NCBI GenBank assembly: GCA_027011835.1
Contig: JALUZN010000145.1
Location: 1-10,934 of the forward strand
Direction: 5' to 3'
Origin: Draconibacterium sp.
GTDB lineage: Bacteria > Bacteroidota > Bacteroidia > Bacteroidales > Prolixibacteraceae
Length of the DNA stretch: 10,934 nt
In this document: piece by piece, positions 1 to 6,173 of the stretch
Position numbering within the stretch: the stretch's first letter is position 1
Layout of the letters: each line of letters begins with the position of its first letter
Notes under the pieces: model-generated
Seen by the model: the letters and a program-made list of their open reading frames with translations, nothing else
Database searches by the model: none
What the model was told of the DNA's origin: nothing
Program-made: the position numbers and the translations under genes

Positions 1-566
1 GGATTTAGCAAAACCGGAAAAATAAACCCGAACAGCGCACCAAGAAAATGGGCGTCGTGAGCAACATTGTCGGTTGATTTTTTGCTGCTTTGGTACGAGT
101 AAAACAGGTACCCGATTGCAAACAGAATTCCGGGAATGGGAAGAATACCAAAAAGGTAGAGCGGTTCCCACGGGTTAAAAAATATGGCGGCAAACAAAAC
201 TGCCGAAACGGCTCCCGATGCGCCAACGGCATTGTAATAGTAGTTGTCTTTTTGTTTCATTAAACTCCAAATGTTTGAGGCCAGAATGCCCCCGAAATAG
301 AGTAACAAAAAATAGACAGTTGTACGGGTGCCAAAGTAGTAGTTAAAGTAAGCTTCAATGTTGCGTCCGAAGAAGAACAACACCAGCATATTTACAATTA
401 AATGCGACCAGTTGGCATGAATAAAAGCGTGCGAAATTAACCGGTAGTACTCTTTTTCGTGAATAATTTTTGCAGCATTAAACTGTAATTTCACCATCAG
501 CTCACGGTTTTGGAAAGCCATGTACGAAATAAAGGCAGTAATGCCAATAATAAACCAAGTAATCAT
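1..566 (-). CDS. Rhomboid family intramembrane serine protease (C-terminus cut by window edge)
   Basis: The reverse strand from the ATG at 566 stays open to the window edge, giving 188 codons. The product is a polytopic inner-membrane protein with hydrophobic helices throughout. The rhomboid hallmarks are visible: an HxxxN-type motif in HANWSHLIVNM (His50, His55, Asn59), the catalytic serine in GASGAVS (Ser117), and the catalytic histidine in AHFLGALFG (His173). Both members of the Ser-His dyad are present, so it should be an active protease that cleaves transmembrane substrates; the substrates cannot be told from sequence. It lacks the extra cytoplasmic domain of GlpG and is close to full length for a minimal six-helix rhomboid. 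It starts 6 bases after the holA stop and is probably the third gene of an amn-holA-rhomboid transcript. No functional link with holA is implied by the family. Confidence 0.9.
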   Translation of the reverse strand, partial: MITWFIIGITAFISYMAFQNRELMVKLQFNAAKIIHEKEYYRLISHAFIHANWSHLIVNMLVLFFFGRNIEAYFNYYFGTRTTVYFLLLYFGGILASNIWSLMKQKDNYYYNAVGASGAVSAVLFAAIFFNPWEPLYLFGILPIPGILFAIGYLFYSYQSSKKSTDNVAHDAHFLGALFGFIFPVLLN

Positions 567-572
567 ATTCTT

Positions 573-1574
573 TTAATGTAGTATTTTATAAACCATCTCT
601 TTTTGCAATTCGCCGCTGCTTACCAGTCCCGATGCGCCAAAACCTTTGCTTTTCATATCGTATTCGCGCAAAATGCCAATTATTTCAAACAGCTTTGTGG
701 GAGAGTAATTTCTCGATGCCGCAGCATATTCTTTTACAAAATATGGGTGAACACCAATTTGCGAAGCGACATATTGTTCCGACTTGTTTGTTAAAAAATG
801 GTATTTAAACAAACTCGAGAAATACTTGTACAACATGGCTAACAAAGGTTGAAAAGGATGCGCTTTTTCGTTAGCTGCAAAATAGTTAATAATTTGATTC
901 GATTTTAGTGCATTCTTTTTACCCAGTGCATTTTGAAGCTCGAAAATATTGTAATCTTTGCTTATCCCAATATTTTTCTCGATGTGCTCGGGCGTAATTT
1001 TATCGGTATCTTTTATAGCAATTATAAGCTTGTCTAACTCTTTTGCAACTTTCCCCAATTCGGTCCCTAAATAAGCGGTTAAAATTTGAGCGGCCTGAGG
1101 CGTAATTTTAAAATTGTGGTTTTCTAAATAGCCATCAATCCATTTTGGGAGTTGGTAATCGCGAACTTTTTTTGATGTGAAAATAACTCCGTTCTTTTTT
1201 ATCGATTTTACCAGCTTTGTTCGCGAATCGAGGGTTTTATATTTGTAATCCAATACTAATATTGTGGAGGCAAGAGGTTTCTCGGTGTACGAAACCAGCG
1301 TCTCTAATTTTGCCAGACTTTGTGCTTCTTTAACAATAATTACCTGCCGGTTTGCCATCATTGGGAAACGCATACAACTTTCGGCAATTGTAAGAACATT
1401 CGAATCTTTTCCGTAAAAAACTGTTTGATTAAATCCACGTTCGGCTTCAGGAAGTACATTGTTTTCAATAAAATTAGAAATCTCGTCGATGTAATAAGGC
1501 TCTTCGCCTTGTAATAAATATATTGGGTGATAAATCCCTTTTTTCAGGTTCTCGAGTAACGTTAAATAATCCAT
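573..1574 (-). CDS. holA: DNA polymerase III subunit delta (clamp-loader subunit)
   Basis: This 333-residue protein is the delta subunit of the clamp loader, which opens the beta sliding clamp during loading at primed sites. The family signature LQGEEPYYIDEI lies at residues 21-32, at the start of a RecA/AAA-like fold (about 1-140) with no canonical Walker A motif, as expected for the non-ATPase delta subunit. A lid region follows (about 141-210) and then the helical collar domain (about 211-333). Length matches Bacteroidota HolA proteins. The ATG at 1574 is one base downstream of the amn stop codon (TAA-T-ATG), so translation is probably coupled to amn. Identification rests on the N-terminal motif and overall architecture; the C-terminal half is less conserved, as is usual for the family. 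Confidence 0.92.
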   Translation of the reverse strand: MDYLTLLENLKKGIYHPIYLLQGEEPYYIDEISNFIENNVLPEAERGFNQTVFYGKDSNVLTIAESCMRFPMMANRQVIIVKEAQSLAKLETLVSYTEKPLASTILVLDYKYKTLDSRTKLVKSIKKNGVIFTSKKVRDYQLPKWIDGYLENHNFKITPQAAQILTAYLGTELGKVAKELDKLIIAIKDTDKITPEHIEKNIGISKDYNIFELQNALGKKNALKSNQIINYFAANEKAHPFQPLLAMLYKYFSSLFKYHFLTNKSEQYVASQIGVHPYFVKEYAAASRNYSPTKLFEIIGILREYDMKSKGFGASGLVSSGELQKEMVYKILH

Positions 1575-1575
1575 A

Positions 1576-2346
1576 TTAAAATCTGAGGTGTTTTACCGAA
1601 AGTCCGTTGTTTTTAACTTCGAACAGGGCTTTAATTCCTGCTTCAATATGTATTTCAACAAATCTTGTCGATACTTTTTTGTCGCTGGCGGTGGTTTTTA
1701 CCCCGGTAGAAATCATGGGTTGGTCGGAAACCAACAGTAGTGCTCCGGTAGGTATTTGGTTAATAAACCCCACCGTAAACAGTGTTGCTGTTTCCATATC
1801 TATGGCCATTGCACGGGTTTTTCCCAGGTATTTCTTAAACCGTTCGTCGTATTCCCAAACCCGGCGGTTGGTGGTGTAAACAACACCGGTCCAGTAGTCG
1901 TGTTCCGAATTTCGTAAAATATGCGAAACGGCACGTTGCAAATTAAATGCCGGCAGTGCCGGAACTTCGGGGGGTAAATAGTCGTCGGAGGTTCCTTCGC
2001 TTCTTATTGCCGCAATGGGCAGTATTAAGTCGCCCAGTTTATTTTTACGCTTTAGCCCGCCGCATTTTCCTAAAAACAGAACGCCGCGTGGGTGTATTGC
2101 ACTTAGTAAATCCATTACTGTTGCGGCGTTGGGACTACCCATTCCAAAATTAATTATGGTAATTCCTTCGGCGGTTGCACTTGGCATATTTTTGTCGCTT
2201 CCTTCTATTTCAACATTAAAACGTTGTGCAAATCTGTCAACATAATCCTGAAAATTGGTAAGCAAAATGTATTTACCAAACTCATCGAGTTGTTTGCCGG
2301 TATAGCGTGGCAACCAGTTTTCAACAATGTCCTTTTTTGTTTTCAT
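1576..2346 (-). CDS. amn: AMP nucleosidase, short Bacteroidota form
   Basis: This enzyme of the purine nucleoside phosphorylase/AMP nucleosidase fold splits AMP into adenine and ribose 5-phosphate in purine turnover. From the ATG at 2346 it has 256 residues. FGMGS (67-71) forms the phosphate/ribose-binding glycine loop, GKCGGL is near 93-98, IDMETATL (182-189) carries the ribose-binding Met-Glu pair typical of the superfamily, and SDQP (207-210) supplies the base-contacting Asp. It lacks the N-terminal regulatory domain of the roughly 480-residue E. coli enzyme. The frame can be extended 9 codons upstream to a TTG at 2373, but MKTKKDIVENWLPRYTG is the usual beginning of this family, so I chose the ATG. 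It heads the operon with holA. A related nucleosidase activity is possible, but the whole-length resemblance is to annotated AMP nucleosidases. Confidence 0.88.
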   Translation of the reverse strand: MKTKKDIVENWLPRYTGKQLDEFGKYILLTNFQDYVDRFAQRFNVEIEGSDKNMPSATAEGITIINFGMGSPNAATVMDLLSAIHPRGVLFLGKCGGLKRKNKLGDLILPIAAIRSEGTSDDYLPPEVPALPAFNLQRAVSHILRNSEHDYWTGVVYTTNRRVWEYDERFKKYLGKTRAMAIDMETATLFTVGFINQIPTGALLLVSDQPMISTGVKTTASDKKVSTRFVEIHIEAGIKALFEVKNNGLSVKHLRF

Positions 2347-2403
2347 ACCCGGTTTATTTTTATCTTTGAACAATTAAAAATAGATTTCGTTCAAGGTTTG
2401 ATA

Positions 2404-2434
2404 CAAATATATATTTTTACTTCGCGGCAGCCAA
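2404..2434 (-). promoter_or_regulatory. Predicted promoter for amn-holA-rhomboid operon
   Basis: On the minus strand TATATTTG (2411 down to 2404) matches the Bacteroidota -7 consensus TAnnTTTG. A TTG-containing -33-like box lies about 20 bases upstream (around 2431-2434). The start of transcription would fall near 2397, leaving a leader of about 50 bases to the ATG at 2346. It faces the promoter of the divergent nuclease gene, and the two sets of boxes overlap in the 117-base gap. Confidence 0.5.
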
Positions 2435-2449
2435 GACGATTTACATTTG
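2421..2449 (+). promoter_or_regulatory. Predicted promoter for the HsdR-N nuclease-like gene
   Basis: TACATTTG at 2442-2449 fits the TAnnTTTG -7 box. The -33 region is poor: TTCG at 2421-2424, 17 bases upstream, is the best candidate. The ATG at 2464 is only 14 bases past the box, so the leader would be very short. Confidence 0.4.
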
Positions 2450-2463
2450 CTTTATAATTAACT

Positions 2464-2916
2464 ATGCAGAAGCTAAATTTACCTGAGTACAGTTTTCGTT
2501 TAAAAGAGGAGAGGGGCAAACAACTAATTTTCGATTTAATTCGGAAGAAGTTTGTGGTCTTAACTCCTGAAGAGTGGGTGCGCCAGAACTTTATTCAATA
2601 TTTAATTTCAGAAAAAAACTATCCGCGAAATTTAATGGCAGTTGAGAAACAGGTGAAAGTAAATGGCAAACAGCGACGGTTCGATTTGCTTGTTTACTCG
2701 CGTAACGGGCAGCCACGGTTAATTGTTGAATTTAAAGCTCCCGGTGTAAAAATTACACAGGATGCATTCGACCAGGTGGTTCGGTATAATATGGCATTGC
2801 GGGTCGATAAAGTTATTGTTTCTAACGGATTGCAACATTTTGCCTGTGCTATCGATTATAAAACAAACAGCTTTTCTTATTTAAAAGAGATTCCGGAGTA
2901 TGCACCAACCGTTTAG
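2464..2916 (+). CDS. Stand-alone HsdR N-terminal-domain (PD-(D/E)xK nuclease-like) protein
   Basis: This 150-residue protein resembles the N-terminal nuclease domain of type I restriction R subunits (HSDR_N_2-type) without any helicase motor. The PD-(D/E)xK core is recognisable: Glu61 on the first helix, Asp74 in RRFDLLVY, Glu89-Phe-Lys91 in VEFKAPG, and a RecB-type QxxxY motif at Gln104-Tyr108. All metal-binding and catalytic positions are therefore present, so it may cleave DNA. There are no HsdM, HsdS or methylase genes nearby, which argues against a restriction system. Similar solitary proteins are, to my knowledge, widespread in Bacteroidota and often lie beside holA; that synteny recalls a housekeeping rather than a defence role, but no function is established. 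No signal peptide or membrane segment is visible, so it should be cytoplasmic. Confidence 0.82.
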   Translation: MQKLNLPEYSFRLKEERGKQLIFDLIRKKFVVLTPEEWVRQNFIQYLISEKNYPRNLMAVEKQVKVNGKQRRFDLLVYSRNGQPRLIVEFKAPGVKITQDAFDQVVRYNMALRVDKVIVSNGLQHFACAIDYKTNSFSYLKEIPEYAPTV

Positions 2917-3003
2917 CTTTTTATGGGGAAATTAATAGGGGCTGAAAAGCAGTTAAACAGATCGAAATTTAGTTGAGTGTAAGTGAAGAAGAAATACAAC
3001 CAT

Positions 3004-3034
3004 TTTGCGAATACGGATTAATAATGTATATTTG
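3004..3034 (+). promoter_or_regulatory. Bacteroidota-type promoter of the toxin-antitoxin cassette
   Basis: A -33 box TTTG (3004-3007) and a -7 box TATATTTG (3027-3034) are separated by 19 bases, an excellent match to the TTTG-N19-TAnnTTTG consensus. The ATG of the antitoxin begins 23 bases beyond the -7 box. This is the clearest promoter in the window. Antitoxin autorepression at this site is likely from family behaviour, although I found no convincing operator palindrome. Confidence 0.7.
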
Positions 3035-3057
3035 TACGTATAGAATTATTTAGTATC

Positions 3058-3315
3058 ATGGACACAAAATTAACATTGAAACTAGACAAATTTGTGATTG
3101 AACAAGCAAAAAAATATGCAGCTTCACACAATAGAAGTTTATCGAGAATTATAGAGTCTTACCTAAGGTCATTGATTCATCGTGACAAAAATGACGATGA
3201 ATCAGATTTTGAAATTTCACCTTTTGTAAAAAGCATGTCGACTGGTGTTAATATCCCGGCAGACCTTGACTATAAGTCAGAGGTTTTAAATCATCTAACT
3301 GAAAAACATAAATAG
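3058..3315 (+). CDS. DUF6364-type antitoxin (predicted ribbon-helix-helix)
   Basis: This 85-residue protein starts with a short beta strand (TKLTLKLDK, residues 3-11) followed by two helices (about 12-24 and 28-41, with SLSRIIESYLRSL), the layout of a ribbon-helix-helix DNA-binding fold. The acidic tail (DKNDDESDFE, about 44-53, and onward) would be the toxin-binding part. It resembles DUF6364 antitoxins that precede PIN toxins in Bacteroidota. It ends two bases before the toxin ATG. Known antitoxins of this class neutralise the partner nuclease and repress their own promoter; both roles are inferred here from the partner and the fold. Confidence 0.78.
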   Translation: MDTKLTLKLDKFVIEQAKKYAASHNRSLSRIIESYLRSLIHRDKNDDESDFEISPFVKSMSTGVNIPADLDYKSEVLNHLTEKHK

Positions 3316-3317
3316 AG

Positions 3318-3731
3318 ATGAAATTATTTTGGGATACAAATGTAATGCTCGACTTTTTAGGTGAACGTGCCCCTTTTTATATCTCAGCCGCAAAAATTGC
3401 GACATTAGCAGACAAAAGAGAGGTTAAGATTATTGCCTCGGCCTTATCGTATGCTACCATAAGTTATTTCCTGACTAAATATGAAGGATTAGAAAAGACA
3501 AAAGATAAATTGAGAAAGTTTAAAGTAATATCTGAAATATGTGAATTAGATGAATTAATAATTGAAAAAGGTCTAAATTCTGATTTTTCAGACTTTGAAG
3601 ATTCATTGCAATATTTTAGTGCATTGAGAACTGAATGCGACATAATAATAACCAGGAATGGAAAAGACTTTAAGAAATCTCAAATACCGGTAATGACACC
3701 TGATGAGTTTTTAAATAGCATTAAGGAATAA
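3318..3731 (+). CDS. PIN-domain toxin (VapC-like ribonuclease)
   Basis: This 137-residue single-domain protein is a PIN-fold nuclease, presumably a toxin that cuts RNA. The acidic metal-binding residues are in place: Asp6 in FWDTNVMLDFL at the start, the SDFSDFEDSLQY segment (Asp92, Glu94, Asp95) in the middle, and ITRNGKDF (Asn114, Asp117) near the end. The last strand and helix (IPVMTPDEFL) are typical of Bacteroidota PIN proteins. It follows the antitoxin at two bases, so the pair is co-transcribed and probably translationally coupled. The gene is visibly more AT-rich than the flanking ones and uses many AT-ending codons, consistent with acquisition by transfer. The RNA target cannot be predicted. 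Confidence 0.87.
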   Translation: MKLFWDTNVMLDFLGERAPFYISAAKIATLADKREVKIIASALSYATISYFLTKYEGLEKTKDKLRKFKVISEICELDELIIEKGLNSDFSDFEDSLQYFSALRTECDIIITRNGKDFKKSQIPVMTPDEFLNSIKE

Positions 3732-3742
3732 GCACCTATGCC

Positions 3743-3768
3743 GGGCAAAAAGTGCATGATTTTTGGCC
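3743..3768 (+). terminator. Likely terminator after the toxin gene
   Basis: GGGCAAAAA (3743-3751) pairs with TTTTTGGCC (3760-3768) around an 8-base loop: eight pairs with one G-G mismatch. The sequence TGTTTTATTT follows. It lies 12 bases beyond the toxin stop. The stem is mostly A-T, so strength is moderate. Confidence 0.45.
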
Positions 3769-3868
3769 TGTTTTATTTAATAATAGTTCGGTGTGTTTTT
3801 ATAAATACCTCATAAACAGAAAGTTGCAAGACATAGAGCGATTGTCGTAATTTGCTAAAAATTAGACC

Positions 3869-3892
3869 TTTGCGACTTTGCGGCTTTGCGAG
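3869..3892 (+). repeat. Three tandem 8-base units TTTGCGNN
   Basis: TTTGCGAC, TTTGCGGC and TTTGCGAG follow each other without gaps, ending in AGAAA. Intergenic strings of this CTTTGCG type recur in many Bacteroidota genomes from memory, often with a complementary left arm. Here a very degenerate left arm (about 3823-3840) may exist. It lies between the toxin gene and the convergent beta-barrel-protein gene. Confidence 0.6.
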
Positions 3893-3943
3893 AAACAAAA
3901 ATTTAACGAAGTATTGATTTAAAATATTTGCATTTATTTCAAA

Positions 3944-5398
3944 CTAAAATGCATAATAAACACCGGTATAAATTCCTATGCGATAGGGGCGAAAATCGAC
4001 CTCAGGATTGCTGTTAATAGAGTTAAAATAGTAGTTCAGACGTGGTTCAACTGCAACCGAAATATGCTTGCCAAGCGCATAACTCATTCCTACTCCGGCA
4101 GCTCCCGACAGGTTAATTTCCGAGATATCTTGTGTGCTGCCAACATTTTGTACCCCGTAACTATTGTCGATGTATGCATTGTTTCCAACCACAATTCCGG
4201 TGTTTAGGCCGCCTACTAATTCAATTCCAAATTTTGTGTCGAGTATGCGAAAACGAAGAAGCAGTGGTATTTCAATAAAATCGAAAACCTGCGAAAACTC
4301 TCCTTCGGCAACCATTGTACCGGGGGCAATCATACTTTTTGTTTCGGCATTCGTTGTAATTTCGGCTCCTTTGGGTGTGGCATCGAGTGCAACAATTCCG
4401 GCATTCCCGTTCATTAAAATTGTTCCGTTATTAATATTTACTGTGTTGCTGAATGTCGGTGTCGATACTCGACTTACGGCATCCATTGAAACACTTTCAT
4501 TGCTTGAATAGTAGTTGCTGCCAACATCGTTTTTCGAGGCAAACAAATTCATCGATGCGGCCGATTTTTGTCCGTTTTGTGCATAATAAACGCCGCTTTC
4601 AATACTAAATCGCTTACCGGTTTTGTATTGAACGGCAAAACCACCACCGATATTTGTGTTGCCGGTTTCGCCCGAATACGACATATTTTGTGCATAACTC
4701 TCGGAATGGTTAACAACCTGCGATGAATATCCGGGTGAAACATTGAGTCCCATTTTCCACCTTCTGTTTTCGAACTTATCTGTATTTTTTGAAGCAACAT
4801 TTGCCGCTATCAACATTTTGTCTTCGTTGGTTAATGTAAATTCATTGGGTTCGGCGGTTGCATGTTTTTCCAGAAAAATTTCGGTGGTTAAAGTATTAAA
4901 ACGAATCTCTTTCCGGTTTATCTTGGCAAACAGCAGTTGATTTTCTCTTACAGGGGGTAAATTCTTTTTGTATAATGATTTTTTTGCCACTGTATTCGAG
5001 GTGGAAAGAACAGTAATTTGTTTTTGTGAATTGCCACTATTTCCCTCCTTTTTATTGCTTTGAGTTTGAGTTGTATTCTCGCCAATCAGTTCTTTTTGTT
5101 GAATCTCTTTTCCTTTTGAACGAGTTTTCGGGGTTACAACGGTGTTAATTCCCGGGGTTTGTTGTTGTGCTGTAGTTTGACTGTCGGGTTGGGTTGAATT
5201 GTTAAAATACCAACCTGCGAGCATAGCAAGAAGAACTACTGCCGCTGCTGCAATCCATCTGGTAAAAGCAATGCGTTTATTTCGTTTCCCGGCAGCAAGT
5301 TGCCCCTGCACATTTTCCCAAATGTGTGGTGGCGGCACCACCGAAAAACCCTCGAGTTTCTCTTTTACTGCTTTGTCTATATTTTTTATCTCCTTCAT
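3944..5398 (-). CDS. Anti-sigma-like membrane protein with C-terminal beta-barrel-like domain
   Basis: This 484-residue protein overlaps its sigma-factor gene by four bases (ATGA at 5395-5398), so the two are translationally coupled. Residues 1-47 are charged and cytoplasmic-looking, including VVPPPHIWENV (20-30), a motif common at the start of proteins paired with Bacteroidota sigma factors. One membrane segment follows (about 48-65). Residues 66-210 form a Gln/Thr/Asn/Lys-rich linker. Residues about 214-484 alternate polar and hydrophobic strands, contain FIEIPLLLRFRI, and end in YTGVYYAF with a terminal Phe, as in PorT-like outer-membrane barrels. There is no cleavable signal peptide. The likely role is to hold the sigma factor inactive and respond to an envelope signal. 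Whether the C-terminal part really inserts into the outer membrane is not shown; it could be a soluble beta domain. Confidence 0.72.
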   Translation of the reverse strand: MKEIKNIDKAVKEKLEGFSVVPPPHIWENVQGQLAAGKRNKRIAFTRWIAAAAVVLLAMLAGWYFNNSTQPDSQTTAQQQTPGINTVVTPKTRSKGKEIQQKELIGENTTQTQSNKKEGNSGNSQKQITVLSTSNTVAKKSLYKKNLPPVRENQLLFAKINRKEIRFNTLTTEIFLEKHATAEPNEFTLTNEDKMLIAANVASKNTDKFENRRWKMGLNVSPGYSSQVVNHSESYAQNMSYSGETGNTNIGGGFAVQYKTGKRFSIESGVYYAQNGQKSAASMNLFASKNDVGSNYYSSNESVSMDAVSRVSTPTFSNTVNINNGTILMNGNAGIVALDATPKGAEITTNAETKSMIAPGTMVAEGEFSQVFDFIEIPLLLRFRILDTKFGIELVGGLNTGIVVGNNAYIDNSYGVQNVGSTQDISEINLSGAAGVGMSYALGKHISVAVEPRLNYYFNSINSNPEVDFRPYRIGIYTGVYYAF

Positions 5399-5964
5399 TT
5401 TGTCTCTACTTCGCGGTAAAGATTTTTCACTTTACGCTGTAATATTTCTCTGGCGCGTGCAAGATTCGATTTCGACGTTCCTTCCGAAATATTCATCTCT
5501 TTGCTAATCTCTTTATGCCCCATCCCTTCCATAACAAACAGGTTAAAAACCATCCGGTAACGGGGAGGCAATTCCTGAATTAATCCAATAAGTTCCTGTA
5601 CCGATATTTCATCTAAAATATCATTCGAAAAAACGTTCGACTCGTAAATTTCAACATCTTCTACCGGATACATAAAGTGCTGTTTTCTGTATTTCTCTAT
5701 CGATACGTTAACCATTATTCGCCGCATCCAACCTTCGAAAGAACCTTTGTGTTTGAATTTGTCGATATGCTTAAATACCTTAATAAATCCCTCCTGCAAA
5801 TTATCTTCGGCTTCGGCACTATCGGTAGCATATCGCAAGCATACACCAAACATTTTCGGTGCAAAAAGCTCGTACAATTTCGCCTGTGCCTGTGCTTTCC
5901 CGGCAACACACTCCTCTATTATTTCTTTTAGGTCTTCCAAATCTTTATGCAAAGGTTTGCTCAA
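5395..5964 (-). CDS. ECF-type RNA polymerase sigma factor (sigma-70 family)
   Basis: This 189-residue protein has only regions 2 and 4. Region 2 spans about 26-95 and includes AEDNLQEGFIKVFKHIDKF (core binding and -10 recognition) and GSFEGWMRRIMVNVSIEKYRK. Region 4 spans about 122-180 with ELPPRYRMVFNLFVMEGMGH and a helix-turn-helix at about 149-175 (KEISKEMNISEGTSKSNL) for -35 recognition. It directs RNA polymerase to a special set of promoters and is probably controlled by the downstream coupled membrane protein. No ATG exists at the N-terminus: the frame opens at a TGA (5986-5988), the first plausible start is the TTG at 5964, and the first in-frame Met is residue 38, already within region 2. 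A TTG start, here or four codons later, is therefore needed. Its regulon is not visible. Confidence 0.9.
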   Translation of the reverse strand: MSKPLHKDLEDLKEIIEECVAGKAQAQAKLYELFAPKMFGVCLRYATDSAEAEDNLQEGFIKVFKHIDKFKHKGSFEGWMRRIMVNVSIEKYRKQHFMYPVEDVEIYESNVFSNDILDEISVQELIGLIQELPPRYRMVFNLFVMEGMGHKEISKEMNISEGTSKSNLARAREILQRKVKNLYREVETK

Positions 5965-6061
5965 AAGTACGGATAAATTTTGCTTTCAAAACCTAAAAAT
6001 ACGGCACTTTGCTTTTTCGGTGTTAATAATTCAAATCAATCAATAGATGTGGTTTTTTTTA

Positions 6062-6113
6062 AAATGGTTGCGTTTAAACAAAAAAGAGTGCAAAAAAAGT
6101 TACGCAACCTTTT
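6062..6113. repeat. Inverted repeat between the sigma factor and the serpin
   Basis: GGTTGCGT (6066-6073) and ACGCAACC (6102-6109) are perfect 8-base inverted arms. Past one mismatch, AAA (6062-6064) and TTT (6111-6113) extend this to 11 matches of 12. The 28-base centre is A-rich. Its position about 30 bases upstream of the serpin -7 box suits an operator for a dimeric regulator, or a long hairpin. No regulator is identified. Confidence 0.55.
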
Positions 6114-6142
6114 GGGTTTAAGTATCGTCTGTTTATAATAAG

Positions 6143-6150
6143 TATCTTTG
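6143..6150 (+). promoter_or_regulatory. Predicted -7 box of the serpin gene
   Basis: TATCTTTG fits TAnnTTTG and sits 23 bases before the serpin ATG, the same spacing as in the toxin-antitoxin promoter. The -33 box is weak: TTTA at 6117-6120 gives a spacer of 22, whereas the true TTTG at 6111-6114 is 28 bases away. This could mean the promoter needs an activator or another sigma factor. Confidence 0.5.
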
Positions 6151-6173
6151 TTTAAAAGTTAAAACCATAAACA

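Noticed and set aside
2464..2916. Remnant of a type I restriction system
   Set aside because: The frame is intact with its own promoter and complete motifs, and no hsdM or hsdS fragments flank it, so it is a stand-alone gene rather than a truncated HsdR.
4164..4511. Plus-strand frame of 115 codons opposite the anti-sigma-like gene
   Set aside because: Antisense shadow with no start context or recognisable motif; the minus-strand gene explains the stretch.
6134..6139. TATAAT as a proteobacterial -10 box for the serpin
   Set aside because: Bacteroidota primary sigma factors use TAnnTTTG, and such a box lies immediately downstream at 6143-6150.
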